DNA of 64,000 nucleotides from CAWBCI01 sp963787195 (GCA_963787195.1 CAWBCI010000060.1:124001-188000), one strand, 5' to 3'. Counted from the first letter of the stretch, positions 46,415-56,015 are shown. Translations and numbers: made by a program. The notes: generated from the letters alone by a model not told the origin.

Positions 46415-47803
46415 ATGGCAGAGCAGGAAAAACAAGCTCAAGGCATAGAGCAATTTAAAGAAAAAGTGGCAGCTGATGTGCAACAAGTTGAAAAACCGGC
46501 AGAATTGCTGGATGATAGTGTTGCAATCTTAGCGAAAGTGGGTGGTTTTGACCTCCTTGAAATGGCTTTTGAGGGCGTCCAGAACATGAACCCGGAAAGA
46601 AAAGCCAGGAAAAAGATCTTCCTTACTGAATCAGGAAAGAAAAAGGAAAGAGAAGCTTTGAAAAAGGTCCTTGAATTATGGGCGGCCGTACTCACCTCTT
46701 CCGACAGCATTTCGGATATGGTTGAGCAAAGTGAAAAAAGTGCCGAAATTGCTGAAAAAACACTGAAAGCGAATTTGAAAAAAGCGATAGAAGCTACCCG
46801 GGACCTTGAAAAATCATACCGCTCCGTCGCACTTTTCTTCAAAAACGCCGAAGGGGATAAGTTGAAGAACATTTCATTCCTCAACGCCGAACCGGATCAG
46901 CTAAAAGACCTGGACGACACACGTTTCATTGATGCAGTAAATGCTGAACTCGTGAATAATTTTGACAGGCTCGATTTACGTGATAATTACGGACTGCTTG
47001 TTGTCCCCGGTTACCTGGGTTCCAACAAGGTAGTTGAAAAATGGGCCAAAATCGCGCATGAGAACAAAGTAATGCTTGTAACAGATTTTGAACATCTTGA
47101 CAATCCGGATGATGTCATGGAGTTATTCGAAATGGCTAATCTGACCGGAGGCGATATGTACCGCTCCAACGTCATGATGGCTTGCAACTGGCTGGTCGGA
47201 AGAGAAAAATACAGCGATGTCGGTGAATCTGAAGAGTTATATGTGCCTCCATCATCCGCACTGGCGGGTACTATTTACAATACCCTCATGTCACAGGTTG
47301 TTGCCGGTAAAAAACACGGCAGTATTAATGAGGTTGACGGCGTTAGGTTCGACTTAAAGAAAAGCGAAATAGCCAGTCTCGAAAGATTGGGTCTGATTCC
47401 TATGGTCAATGAATATGGAAAAGTGATGGCTTTCTCGGCCAAAACTCTTTTCAGTGGCGATAACCTGGGATTACAGACTTATTCGGTGGTCCGGGTCTTT
47501 GATTATGTGACGAAAGTTTTAATGGATTTTCTGAACAGAAGGGCTTTCGAAAATTTCAATAATAAAACACAGAAAGATATCCTGAGTCAGATAGTCCGTT
47601 TCCTTGACAGTATTACTGGTCCCGGAAAACTTATTGAGAATTTCCAGGTGAAAAGATTTGAACAGGATCCTGTTCAGAAAGACAGAATTTATTTGGATAT
47701 CAATATGAAACCCTATTTCCCTGCAAAGAATTTCATGATCAAAATGGATGGGCAGAAAGGAGATGAGGGTGCAGACTGGAGTTCAGAATATGGCGCAGCA
47801 TAA
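46415..47803 (+). CDS. tssC: T6SS sheath protein TssC
   Basis: TssC (VipB) is the larger sheath subunit. The Bacteroidota form (DUF5458) is recognisable from LKDLDDTRFIDAVNAELVNN, DLRDNYGLLVVPGYLGSNKV, FEMANLTGGDMYRSNVMMAC and YLDINMKPYFPAKNFMIKM. A coiled-coil-like stretch (EQSEKSAEIAEKTLKANLKK, about 105-140) precedes the sheath core. Length 462 is normal. It sits between tssB and the first hcp. Confidence 0.95.
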   Translation: MAEQEKQAQGIEQFKEKVAADVQQVEKPAELLDDSVAILAKVGGFDLLEMAFEGVQNMNPERKARKKIFLTESGKKKEREALKKVLELWAAVLTSSDSISDMVEQSEKSAEIAEKTLKANLKKAIEATRDLEKSYRSVALFFKNAEGDKLKNISFLNAEPDQLKDLDDTRFIDAVNAELVNNFDRLDLRDNYGLLVVPGYLGSNKVVEKWAKIAHENKVMLVTDFEHLDNPDDVMELFEMANLTGGDMYRSNVMMACNWLVGREKYSDVGESEELYVPPSSALAGTIYNTLMSQVVAGKKHGSINEVDGVRFDLKKSEIASLERLGLIPMVNEYGKVMAFSAKTLFSGDNLGLQTYSVVRVFDYVTKVLMDFLNRRAFENFNNKTQKDILSQIVRFLDSITGPGKLIENFQVKRFEQDPVQKDRIYLDINMKPYFPAKNFMIKMDGQKGDEGADWSSEYGAA

Positions 47804-47862
47804 CTAATATATTTTAAAATATAATTTTCATTTTCTATTTATTAACATTAAATTTTTGAACC

Positions 47863-48270
47863 ATGTCAACAACCATCAAATTAAAAGTCGATGGCATTAC
47901 GGATGAAATGGAAGTCACAAGTATGAGTTTCAACTATTCTTCCTATGCCAACGTTTCGAATCCGACAAAAAAGATCGATTTTACAGCAATTGCAATTAGT
48001 GACTTCTCATTTGTCATAATGGAACCGACTAAGGATACCATCACTGCATTGCTGAAATGGATCACTACACATGAGATCAAGGAAAATGCGAAATTTGACA
48101 TCCGAAAGCAGGGAGAAAGTGAAAGCCCGCGCTCAATTACCCTTAAAAAAGTTTGTCTTACAGCTTATAGCGAGGGTATAGGTTCAGAAGGATCAAGTTT
48201 CGGTCTGTCCATAGTCGGACAAGTAGTAAACGTTGATGACGTTGAAGTAGACATGACAGAAGAAAGGTAA
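47863..48270 (+). CDS. tssD: T6SS tube protein Hcp/TssD, first copy
   Basis: Hcp hexamers stack into the inner tube that is shot out of the cell. Of 135 residues, the core reads IKLKVDGITDEMEVTSMSFN, then FTAIAISDFSFVIMEPT and ITLKKVCLTAYSEGIG, the usual beta-barrel pattern of the Bacteroidota TssD family. A strong terminator-like hairpin follows 31 bases after the stop, which would favour high expression of this gene over those after it. A second, diverged copy lies 105 bp further. Confidence 0.93.
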   Translation: MSTTIKLKVDGITDEMEVTSMSFNYSSYANVSNPTKKIDFTAIAISDFSFVIMEPTKDTITALLKWITTHEIKENAKFDIRKQGESESPRSITLKKVCLTAYSEGIGSEGSSFGLSIVGQVVNVDDVEVDMTEER

Positions 48271-48301
48271 TTCCTTTTCCGCTCTTCTCATACTTTTTCT
48301 C

Positions 48302-48345
48302 AAGGATGGCAGAAAGGGGAAAACCTGACTGCCATCCTTTTGCTC
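48302..48345 (+). terminator. Stem-loop after hcp1, probable partial terminator
   Basis: AAGGATGGCAG (48302-48312) pairs perfectly with CTGCCATCCTT (48329-48339), followed by TTGCTCTTT rather than an unbroken T run. It sits inside the operon between the two hcp genes, so read-through must be partial if vgrG is expressed from the same promoter. Confidence 0.75.
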
Positions 48346-48374
48346 TTTATATTCAAAATTAAATTGTTTGTAAT

Positions 48375-48785
48375 ATGATACTATCTTCAAGGTTGCATAT
48401 TGAAGGTCATCCGAAAGAACAAGAAGGCATTCCTTTATTAACATGTAACTTCAGTTTTGACCAGGATATTGATCAGCGGGGTTATCCGACTTCAACCGTA
48501 AAGGGAGGTGTCATTAATCTTTCCTTTGTGAGCGAGGATGATTCAGATATTCTCCAATGGATGTTCAATCGGGAAGCCGACAAAAACGGAAAAATTGTCT
48601 TTGCTTCAACTGAGAACACAAGACCCTTTAAAACACTTGAATTTACGAATGCCAGGCTGGTCCATTATGACGAAAGTTTTACACGGGATGTTGAAATGAT
48701 TATGAGTCTTACGATCTCGACACGCACATTGGAGATTTCCGGAGCAACTCATATTAATATATGGACCGGATATGATGCAGATTGA
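48375..48785 (+). CDS. T6SS tube protein Hcp/TssD, second, diverged copy
   Basis: A 136-residue TssD-family protein: LHIEGHPKEQEGIPLLTCNF, STVKGGVINLSFVSEDDSDI, FTNARLVHYDESFTRDV and MSLTISTRTLEISG. It differs a good deal from the first copy and resembles the Hcp variants that often sit next to vgrG in Bacteroidota loci. It could be a tip or adaptor ring or an alternative tube subunit; which one is not decided by the sequence. Confidence 0.85.
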   Translation: MILSSRLHIEGHPKEQEGIPLLTCNFSFDQDIDQRGYPTSTVKGGVINLSFVSEDDSDILQWMFNREADKNGKIVFASTENTRPFKTLEFTNARLVHYDESFTRDVEMIMSLTISTRTLEISGATHINIWTGYDAD

Positions 48786-48871
48786 TGTTTTTCGAGTCTG
48801 TTAGCTATGCGCTATAAAGCGATCTTGTTCCAATGCCGTTATTACCTAAATGCATTTGAAAAAATAATCCT

Positions 48872-50707
48872 ATGGCACTATCATCAAAAGTCAATATTGA
48901 AATAGACGGTGAAAAACTCAAAGATTTCCTGAACCTGAACATACATCAAAGTATATACGGACTTCACCAGTTTGAAGTAGTATGCCGTCTGAATACTTTC
49001 GAGGAAGAGGATACCTTTGTAATGGATAAATCCAAAAAATTTATTGGTTCGAGCATTGCTATTTCAATAGAATCAAATAAACCCGGAAGTAACAGCACGG
49101 AGCAGGCATTATTTTTTAAGGGCATGATCACTTCTGTCAAGGCCTCTAAATCAGATCTCTCCAATTCTGATCAGATTGTGCTTTCAGGCTGTAGTCCTGA
49201 CATTTTGTTGCATGATAATCCGGGTAGTAAGTCCTATGACAACAAAAACCTCAAACAAATATTGGATGATGTTCTGAAACCATATCCTAAGGACGTACTG
49301 AAAACCAAAATCAACCCAAATACCAGTTCACAATTTCTTTATACCGTGCAGTATGATGAATCCCGTTATGATTTTATCCGCCGCCTGGCTGAAAGGTATG
49401 GTGAATGGTTCTTTTATTCAGGGACGGAACTTATTTTCGGCGCTTTGCCGGATAATAAACTTAGCCTGGTGCTCGGTAAGGACCTTACAGATTTCGATTT
49501 CTCCTTAAATATGAAGCCCCTGAAATATGAGTTTGTAACTTATGATTACATGAATGCTAAAAATGTATCAACAGTTACATCTTCTTCCACGGGAAAAGAC
49601 CATCTCAATCAGCCCGGAAAATATGCTTATGATGAATCTGCGAAAAAATATAACCAGAAATCAATACTGCTGAACAGTCATCTGAATGTTCAGAATGATT
49701 CCTATACAAGTGAATCCAAAAATACGGTGGATCTTCAGGGAGGTGGCCTGGCCCTTGGCATGATACAGGCTAAAGGTTCCAGCACCAATCCCTTTCTGAA
49801 AGTCGGAACCAAAGCTGCAATAAAAGCAATTAAAACAGATAATTCAGGAAAGGTGGATTACGGGGAATATATTATTACAAGTATCACGCACAATTGTGAT
49901 AACCTGATGAATTATCAGAATCATTTTTCAGGGACTCCCTCCTCCGCAAAAGTCCCGGAGTATACTAATCCTCTTGCCTATCCAAAGACCAATGCCCAGA
50001 GTGCTGTTATTAAAGATAATAATGATCCCGAAAAGATAGGCCGGGTGAAGGTCACATTTCCATGGCAGGGGAATGAGGAAAGTCCGTGGGTCAGAGTTTC
50101 AACACCTCATGCAGGAGACAAGAAAGGATTTTATTTCATCCCCGAAATCGGGGAAGAAGTGCTCGTAGGATTTGAAGACGGAGATGCCGAGCGGCCTTAT
50201 GTGATAGGAAGTATGTTTAATGGTAAGGAAAAACCGGATCCTGCCCTGGTCAATTCCAGCAATGAAATCAAATATATACGGACAGTTGGTGGAAATACGA
50301 TTGAGATAACTGATACTGATGGCAAAGAAGAAATCAGCATCTATCAGAAAAATGATAAAAACGGTAGAAATCATATTACACTTACCTCAGCTGGTAGCTC
50401 CAGCGGGGATAATTTGAGGATTTTCACAGCAGGAGACTTGATTATTGAGGCCAAATCCATAAAAATAAATGCACAGCAGGACATCAATTTGTCAGCTGAT
50501 GGAGGAAAACTGGATATGAAAGCGGGAACAGATGTTAAGCTCGAAGGATCCTCTTCCGTATCAGTCAAGGCTAATGCCGACCTTAAAATGGAAGGACTCA
50601 ATGTTTCAAACAAAGCCCAGGTAGAACTTAAAAATGAGGGAGCCACAGTATCGGTTTCCGGATCGGCAATGACCGAGATAAAAGGTGCCATGGTAAAAAT
50701 TAATTAA
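48872..50707 (+). CDS. tssI: T6SS spike protein VgrG/TssI
   Basis: VgrG trimers cap the Hcp tube as the puncturing spike. The gp27-like base covers about residues 1-360 (LNIHQSIYGLHQFEVVCRL, QYDESRYDFIRRLAERYGEW). A gp5-type OB domain follows, with IGRVKVTFPWQGNEESPWVR and PEIGEEVLVGFEDGDAERP near 390-435. A beta-helix of regular repeats (IKINAQQDINLSADGGKLDM) runs to the end. Length 611 leaves no room for an effector extension. PAAR follows after 13 bp. Confidence 0.95.
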   Translation: MALSSKVNIEIDGEKLKDFLNLNIHQSIYGLHQFEVVCRLNTFEEEDTFVMDKSKKFIGSSIAISIESNKPGSNSTEQALFFKGMITSVKASKSDLSNSDQIVLSGCSPDILLHDNPGSKSYDNKNLKQILDDVLKPYPKDVLKTKINPNTSSQFLYTVQYDESRYDFIRRLAERYGEWFFYSGTELIFGALPDNKLSLVLGKDLTDFDFSLNMKPLKYEFVTYDYMNAKNVSTVTSSSTGKDHLNQPGKYAYDESAKKYNQKSILLNSHLNVQNDSYTSESKNTVDLQGGGLALGMIQAKGSSTNPFLKVGTKAAIKAIKTDNSGKVDYGEYIITSITHNCDNLMNYQNHFSGTPSSAKVPEYTNPLAYPKTNAQSAVIKDNNDPEKIGRVKVTFPWQGNEESPWVRVSTPHAGDKKGFYFIPEIGEEVLVGFEDGDAERPYVIGSMFNGKEKPDPALVNSSNEIKYIRTVGGNTIEITDTDGKEEISIYQKNDKNGRNHITLTSAGSSSGDNLRIFTAGDLIIEAKSIKINAQQDINLSADGGKLDMKAGTDVKLEGSSSVSVKANADLKMEGLNVSNKAQVELKNEGATVSVSGSAMTEIKGAMVKIN

Positions 50708-50720
50708 AACACTATAAATT

Positions 50721-51023
50721 ATGGGACAACCGGCAGCAACAGTAGGAAACATGCATGTTTGCCCGATGCAGACACCAGGAGTTCCTCCCATTCCGCATGT
50801 GGGCGGCCCAATAACCGGGCCCGGATGCCCAACCGTCCTGATCGGAAATATGCCTGCAGCCTGTGTTGGCGATATGGCGACCTGTGTGGGACCTCCGGAT
50901 TCTATCGTGAAAGGTTCTGCAACAGTGATGATTGGCGGAAAACCCGCGGCACGCATGGGCGACTCGACAGCCCATGGCGGAACCATCGTGATTGGCGTGC
51001 CTAATGTACTTATAGGCGGATAA
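50721..51023 (+). CDS. PAAR-domain spike tip protein
   Basis: PAAR proteins sharpen the VgrG spike and can carry effectors. The 100 residues are all PAAR domain: MGQPAATVGNMHVCPMQTPG, then GGPITGPGCPTVLIGNMPAA, DMATCVGPPDSIVKGSATVM and AARMGDSTAHGGTIVIGVPN. His and Cys residues at HVC, GCP and TCVG and the final HGG could bind the zinc. There is no extension at either end, so cargo would have to bind non-covalently. It is the last gene of the plus-strand operon and converges with tssF (about 20 bp). Confidence 0.93.
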   Translation: MGQPAATVGNMHVCPMQTPGVPPIPHVGGPITGPGCPTVLIGNMPAACVGDMATCVGPPDSIVKGSATVMIGGKPAARMGDSTAHGGTIVIGVPNVLIGG

Positions 51024-51044
51024 TTAAAGTTTTGTTGTTTTGTC

Positions 51045-52901
51045 TTACTTCAGGAATACCCTGTAAGGAATTATATTGGCGGATTGATCTTCCAGCTTAA
51101 CCTTTAGATCTTCTATCATAAATTTTAGTTCTTCATCTGTAAGGGTGGAAGTCCTTTTGGAAATTGTAATGCTTACATCTATCGTTCTCACAAAGCCACT
51201 GCTTATCGAAGCACTGCGGCTAATCCCTTTCGACACCTCAACCTTCTCCAGAATTTTACCAAAATGCTCATAGCACAAAGCTTTCACATCTTCAGGTGTA
51301 ACTATTCTGCCTTTGGTCAGCAAAGCTTTACGATAAGCATTCAGGCGGTCATCAGTGTCCATTTTCTCCCTCCCACCTACTGTCTGCAACATCAATAATA
51401 CACTTTCCTGTTTTATATCGCTGCCTTCATAAACAAATAGCTTATTTCCAGCCTTGATCTTATTTCCGAAACTTCCGTTCGTAGACCAGAATTCCACAAA
51501 AACAATCTCATCCTGAGGGGCTGCTTTTAACATCAGGTAGGACATATTTTCCTTGGAAACATTGCTGTCGGTCAATCGTTGTTCAAGCCGGGCAATAGTC
51601 TGGTTAAGTTCACGTAAGTTTGAAGAGATCATGTCGGTGCCCAGGACAGAAAATGCAGCGCTTTCATCCCGCAACAACTCCAGCAGGTAATTCAGCATTT
51701 CCCTGGCATTCCTGGAATCAAAACGGCTAATGCCTCCCTGCCTTAGCAGGTAACTTCCCTTTTCAATATCTTCCAGGCTGCTGAAGGATTTCATAGTATA
51801 AAGCTTCCCGCTGGAATTGCTCACTTTCTTCATATCAAAAAATGAGTCTTCCGTTTCGAGTGGAATAATATTTATATTATCGCGTGAAGTCTGGGTAAAT
51901 TCGTTCTTTTTCCGGTTTAAGACAGGAAAGCAATTCAGTGAACAAAAAACATCCTCCAAAATTTCAGGCGGTATGGGTTGGGTGAATTGAACTTCTATCC
52001 AGAAAAGATTGGGTGGTAAATTTCCCAGGTCCTTTGAATCGAATACAGTGTTAAAAGCTTCCGGATAAGGGGAGCCCCATTCATATTCATCCAGTTTAAA
52101 ATTACCCGGTTCAAAACTAATAAAGTGATTTCTGTAGAAAAGCTGTATGTGCCGGCTGACTTTTGCTGTTATATTAACCTCTTGATTAACAAGATCATCC
52201 AAATCCTTCCGGAATGCCTGTATACCTCCTGTAAAGCCTTGATATGGCATAACAGATTTGCCATTCAGGTACCATTTGGCCCTGTTCAGAGAATGATAGA
52301 AAGTTTCTTCATGAAGTTCGCTTTTGATATTGAAATAGATACTCATCCCCTCAAGGGATTCTATATTGCTATCCATACTGATTCCCATCCATATTGACGA
52401 TTGTGGCAGTCTCCTTGACTGTTCTGCCTGCATCAGCATCTCTTTAAAACCTTCGTCCTGCATTTCGAAAATCTTAGTCCCGGTTGCAAAATAATCGATC
52501 CGGGCATTAAAGAGTTTATAGTTTCCGGCAGGACTGAAGAAGATGGTTTTTTCCTCCGATTTGGAAGGGTCGTTCGGGTTTTTAAGTTTTTTATAAAGGT
52601 AGAATTGAAATTCAGGATAAATTTCAAAAACGGGCTGTACCGGCTGGGCTCTCAGGATGGAATGGGAAGGCATAGGCCCGGTAACGGGTTCCGGAGTGAG
52701 CAATTCAACCAGTTTTTCAACGATCCTGGAATCCGAATCATTTATATCGCCTGAAAGTTTGTCGAGTTCAGATGCTAAAGCTCCGATAATCATCCCGACT
52801 ATCGGATCGAATGAATTCTCTGATTCAGTATCCACAAAGCCCCACAAACGAGAGGCATTTTTTATCATTCTGGCCCTAATCTTTTCTTTACTTTCTTTCA
52901 T
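51045..52901 (-). CDS. tssF: T6SS baseplate protein TssF
   Basis: TssF is the major wedge protein of the T6SS baseplate, together with TssG and TssE. The start is the ATG at 52899-52901 (MKESKEKIRARMIKNASRLW). The N-terminal FDPIVGMIIGALASELDKLS and KLVELLTPEPVTGPMPSHSI are family-typical. The C-terminal part has DVKALCYEHFGKILEKVEVS and ends in a helix-strand unit (ELKFMIEDLKVKLEDQSANI). Length 618 is normal. It is the last gene of the minus-strand operon. Confidence 0.9.
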   Translation of the reverse strand: MKESKEKIRARMIKNASRLWGFVDTESENSFDPIVGMIIGALASELDKLSGDINDSDSRIVEKLVELLTPEPVTGPMPSHSILRAQPVQPVFEIYPEFQFYLYKKLKNPNDPSKSEEKTIFFSPAGNYKLFNARIDYFATGTKIFEMQDEGFKEMLMQAEQSRRLPQSSIWMGISMDSNIESLEGMSIYFNIKSELHEETFYHSLNRAKWYLNGKSVMPYQGFTGGIQAFRKDLDDLVNQEVNITAKVSRHIQLFYRNHFISFEPGNFKLDEYEWGSPYPEAFNTVFDSKDLGNLPPNLFWIEVQFTQPIPPEILEDVFCSLNCFPVLNRKKNEFTQTSRDNINIIPLETEDSFFDMKKVSNSSGKLYTMKSFSSLEDIEKGSYLLRQGGISRFDSRNAREMLNYLLELLRDESAAFSVLGTDMISSNLRELNQTIARLEQRLTDSNVSKENMSYLMLKAAPQDEIVFVEFWSTNGSFGNKIKAGNKLFVYEGSDIKQESVLLMLQTVGGREKMDTDDRLNAYRKALLTKGRIVTPEDVKALCYEHFGKILEKVEVSKGISRSASISSGFVRTIDVSITISKRTSTLTDEELKFMIEDLKVKLEDQSANIIPYRVFLK

Positions 52902-52946
52902 AATCAGCAACAGGATAGGATGAATAGTTTAAAAAATGTTCAGGAT

Positions 52947-53375
52947 TTAGTAATATGACAGGGGGCCGATAAAGAAATGTTCAGAATGTTGAAAACTCTC
53001 ATTGGTCCTTTTAATATTGCCCTTTACAGCAAGGGCAATCCGTATCTTGGCCCGACGGTTATCAAGGCGCATTTCTACCTGCTCCAGCTGAATATCTACC
53101 CGAATATCGGAAATCCTTTCCTCATGAGTTTCAATAGTATTTTTAATGGATTTTATTAATTCTTCCCTGAATTTCTGCGAATTGGTAATATTTTCAAAGT
53201 CATGTTCCCAAATCTCGCAACCGAAGGTCTCATCATATTTACATTCCCCGAAACGGGTAATGGCAATGAGATGAATCAACCTTGCAATTGATTCACTCAT
53301 GGATATCTTTTGTGACTCTTTTTTGTCAGTCAACTCATTGAAATGCAAAGGAATATTATAATATTGAAAACTCAC
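52947..53375 (-). CDS. tssE: T6SS baseplate protein TssE (GPW/gp25)
   Basis: TssE is the gp25-like protein that starts sheath assembly at the baseplate. The 142 residues hold the motif set of the GPW/gp25 family: SIARLIHLIAITRFGECKYD near 28-48, FGCEIWEHDFENI, and ETHEERISDIRVDIQLEQVE with the conserved E-R dyad near 93-96. It sits 30 bp after tssO and 45 bp before tssF. Confidence 0.93.
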   Translation of the reverse strand: MSFQYYNIPLHFNELTDKKESQKISMSESIARLIHLIAITRFGECKYDETFGCEIWEHDFENITNSQKFREELIKSIKNTIETHEERISDIRVDIQLEQVEMRLDNRRAKIRIALAVKGNIKRTNESFQHSEHFFIGPLSYY

Positions 53376-53404
53376 TTTTTTCGGGCTTTAGGATTACGCT
53401 GATC

Positions 53405-53959
53405 TTAATGTTCCAGGGAATCTTTCGGTTTTTTGGAACCGCCTCCGGATGCCAGTGCCTCCTTCAGATCTTTTCCACATTTATCCAGCTCTTTATTAGA
53501 TTTATCGAGGTCCTGCTGGGCTTCCGCAAGTTGATCCTTAAGTTTCTGCACTTCATCTGTGGAACTGAGAGATGAATTGCGGGATTTTTTCAATTCCAGG
53601 TACGAGTTTATGATATTCATGTACATGTGGTTCGTCCAGCTTGTATCACTCGCGATGGATTTCTCCATATTACTCAGCAGGAAGCCCAGGTCGGCATTAA
53701 GTTTATCAACATCTATACCGGGCTTACTATAACGGTCGAGCATACTTCTGGCCGAATCCATCTGTACGCTGAAGGTTTCTTTTTGAAATTTTAATTGTCC
53801 TTCCAAACTGTTATAATCCTTGGTAATAATCGTTTGTTGCTTTTCAGGCAGGCGGATCAGAAAGTAAAATGGGATGAGTACAATTAAAATTCCGAAAATG
53901 AATAGAATTAAAAATTTGATGAATGTTCCGGACCTCTCTTTTTTATTCAATGGTTCCAT
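53405..53959 (-). CDS. tssO: T6SS membrane protein, TssO-like
   Basis: A 184-residue protein with a basic start (MEPLNKKERSGTFIKF), one transmembrane helix (about 14-34, FLILFIFGILIVLIPFYFLI) and a long periplasmic coiled coil (LKDQLAEAQQDLDKSNKELD near 140-160). The form, size and position between tssK and tssE fit TssO of the Bacteroidota T6SS trans-envelope complex. TssP is the alternative, as both are single-pass proteins, so the name rests mostly on context. Confidence 0.75.
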   Translation of the reverse strand: MEPLNKKERSGTFIKFLILFIFGILIVLIPFYFLIRLPEKQQTIITKDYNSLEGQLKFQKETFSVQMDSARSMLDRYSKPGIDVDKLNADLGFLLSNMEKSIASDTSWTNHMYMNIINSYLELKKSRNSSLSSTDEVQKLKDQLAEAQQDLDKSNKELDKCGKDLKEALASGGGSKKPKDSLEH

Positions 53960-53979
53960 ATAAAATTTTTTAGGTGTGA

Positions 53980-55119
53980 TTAATCAGCCAGAAAACTTTT
54001 TTTAACAGTTTGTTCTTTAACAAATATACTCGTATCCTTTTTCTTTCCAATATATTCCAGGGTGCTTAGTTTAGAGAAGAGGGCAGAAATCACTTCCGCA
54101 AAATTCGCCATTATATCAAGTGACTCAGAAATATTGTTATGGTCATACTGGAAATTGATAGTATTTATCAGGATTTTTTCAAAATCCCCCTGGTTCAGGC
54201 TACACCATTCAGTAAAATAATTCAGCAATTCCTCTTTTGCTTTGCCAGATTGGGTATCTATTGAATTTCTCAATACCCTGGCACAGCGGCCTACCATTTC
54301 AAACATGAAAACAGGAGGCTGGACCGGAATTTTCCATCTGAATTCCAGGATATTATCGCTTAGAAAATGCATCAGGTTAACATTGATAGAAGAAACTGAT
54401 TTAGCAAGGTCGTTGGATTGATCCTTGTCTTTTATCTTTTTCAATATACCTACAACATCCAATTCCAGCTGGCTGAAGAATTTGTCGAATTCTGTATGGG
54501 CGGCGATCAGCCGGGGGTGGCTTAGAACGCTGGATGATGGAGGAATATATTCCTTAATCAGTTCAGGTTGATTTTCATTCATTCTTACCTTCCCGATAAT
54601 CACATAGTAATTACCCAAATTGCTTTTCAGAAACTGGGATTCAGCAATCAGATGGACTTTATACTCAGGAATGGCATAAGGAAACCTGGGCGGATCTTCA
54701 GAAGGGTCGGCATTCCCAACTGCAATTCGCTTAAAGGGATTGACCGATAAAGCCACCAGCAGGTCATCTTGTTTGATTGCATTGATTTCAAAACTGGTTT
54801 CCGGAAAAAGCAGGGAAAAATCGCTGTTCTCCTGTTCATTTTCATTTATATCTATCCTGGCGCCCCCGGGAGTAACTGCCCTGCATTCAAATATCTTTGC
54901 CCGCAGGCTCTGCTGATTATCCAGACTGAGTACTATCTTAACCGGGCTGCTTTTACCGTAATAAGGCGGAAGCAATCCAAAATTAAATTTGTTGACATTA
55001 ATACTGATAGCATCTTTAATCAGGTCGCTGACTGAATTGTCGAGTTCAATGAAGTGATCTTTATTGATTTTCATTCCATCAATCCAGTTCACTTTGAAAT
55101 ATTTTATCGGATCATGCAT
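53980..55119 (-). CDS. tssK: T6SS baseplate-membrane linker TssK
   Basis: TssK trimers connect the baseplate to the membrane complex. The 379 residues read KVNWIDGMKINKDHFIELDN at the start, a TssK hallmark (W-x-x-G-M-x-x-x-x-x-HF). IPVQPPVFMFEMVGRCARVL and a helical C-terminal domain (IANFAEVISALFSKLSTLE-like) follow. Length is close to other Bacteroidota TssK. It stands 12 bp after tssN. Confidence 0.9.
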   Translation of the reverse strand: MHDPIKYFKVNWIDGMKINKDHFIELDNSVSDLIKDAISINVNKFNFGLLPPYYGKSSPVKIVLSLDNQQSLRAKIFECRAVTPGGARIDINENEQENSDFSLLFPETSFEINAIKQDDLLVALSVNPFKRIAVGNADPSEDPPRFPYAIPEYKVHLIAESQFLKSNLGNYYVIIGKVRMNENQPELIKEYIPPSSSVLSHPRLIAAHTEFDKFFSQLELDVVGILKKIKDKDQSNDLAKSVSSINVNLMHFLSDNILEFRWKIPVQPPVFMFEMVGRCARVLRNSIDTQSGKAKEELLNYFTEWCSLNQGDFEKILINTINFQYDHNNISESLDIMANFAEVISALFSKLSTLEYIGKKKDTSIFVKEQTVKKSFLAD

Positions 55120-55131
55120 ATTATCTGTGGA

Positions 55132-55980
55132 TTAGGGTTCATTTACACGTTGACAAACTACTACACTGTTTTCCTTGATCTGGTTGGAAAGTATACTCTC
55201 ATCAGGGTCGATAAACCTGGTTTTGTTAAACCATTTTGCTTTGTGGAAGAAAACCCAGGAGAAGGCCGATTTGTCAGGGCTTGCAACTTCAATCATTCCT
55301 TCGGGATGCCTGTCATTATAATCATTTATGAAAAAATAGAACAATCTTCCGAACTGCATATCCCTTGGCGCTTTAGCTCTGAAATTGGTAATCCCTGGCT
55401 CATCAACCCTTTTTTGAAATTCAAAACTTATTACTACCGGAATGGCCAGTTCGCTATCTGTTGGATCCAGGATTTTCTCCGTCAGGGGGTACTTCCATGT
55501 TTTAAATATTTTTAAAGGAATTGCTAAATAATACTGGACTGAGCGGGTAAAAAGGAAGGGAACCATGAACCAGGTAACAGAACTGAGAAACAGATAATGA
55601 AAGTCCTTCATAGCTAACAGTACAAATGAAAGCAGGAGGAAAATAGAGCCAAAGGCAGCAATTAAAATGCTAAATAACAATTCCCACAAAAAGCCTGATT
55701 TATCAGCCCAGGGCAGCAAAGAGCGTGAGAAAGCCGAGTGGCAGATCCCTATTATCAGCATCAATGCCTGCAATACAATAAAGTATGTAAAAGGCTGCTT
55801 AACCAGTCCGAGATACCCGCTTAGACCAGCTATACCAAAACACAAAGCGGCAATTAACAGGTATATGATGTTTAATTTTTTAAAGGGCTTAGCTTCCCTG
55901 GCTTTGGCTGAAAACACTGTAAATATGACCAATGATAAAGCAAACAGGATGATAATCAATCGCAATAATTCAGTTTTCAT
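55132..55980 (-). CDS. tssN: T6SS membrane protein TssN
   Basis: TssN is a multi-pass protein specific to the Bacteroidota T6SS and part of its trans-envelope complex. The first 165 residues contain five hydrophobic helices (LIIILFALSLVIFTVF, IYLLIAALCFGIAGLSGYLG, YFIVLQALMLIIGICH, LFSILIAAFGSIFLLLSFVL, FLSSVTWFMVPFLF). A cytoplasmic domain with VISFEFQKRVDEPGITNFRA and FYFFINDYNDRHPEGMIEV follows. Length 282 is normal. It lies between tssG and tssK with gaps of 35 and 12 bp. Confidence 0.88.
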   Translation of the reverse strand: MKTELLRLIIILFALSLVIFTVFSAKAREAKPFKKLNIIYLLIAALCFGIAGLSGYLGLVKQPFTYFIVLQALMLIIGICHSAFSRSLLPWADKSGFLWELLFSILIAAFGSIFLLLSFVLLAMKDFHYLFLSSVTWFMVPFLFTRSVQYYLAIPLKIFKTWKYPLTEKILDPTDSELAIPVVISFEFQKRVDEPGITNFRAKAPRDMQFGRLFYFFINDYNDRHPEGMIEVASPDKSAFSWVFFHKAKWFNKTRFIDPDESILSNQIKENSVVVCQRVNEP

Positions 55981-56015
55981 TTCCTTGTTTGGATTTAGTT
56001 AATATTTTTCAATAA

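Noticed and set aside
48872..50707. VgrG with a C-terminal effector domain
   Set aside because: The last 80 residues are regular beta-helix repeats with no extra domain.
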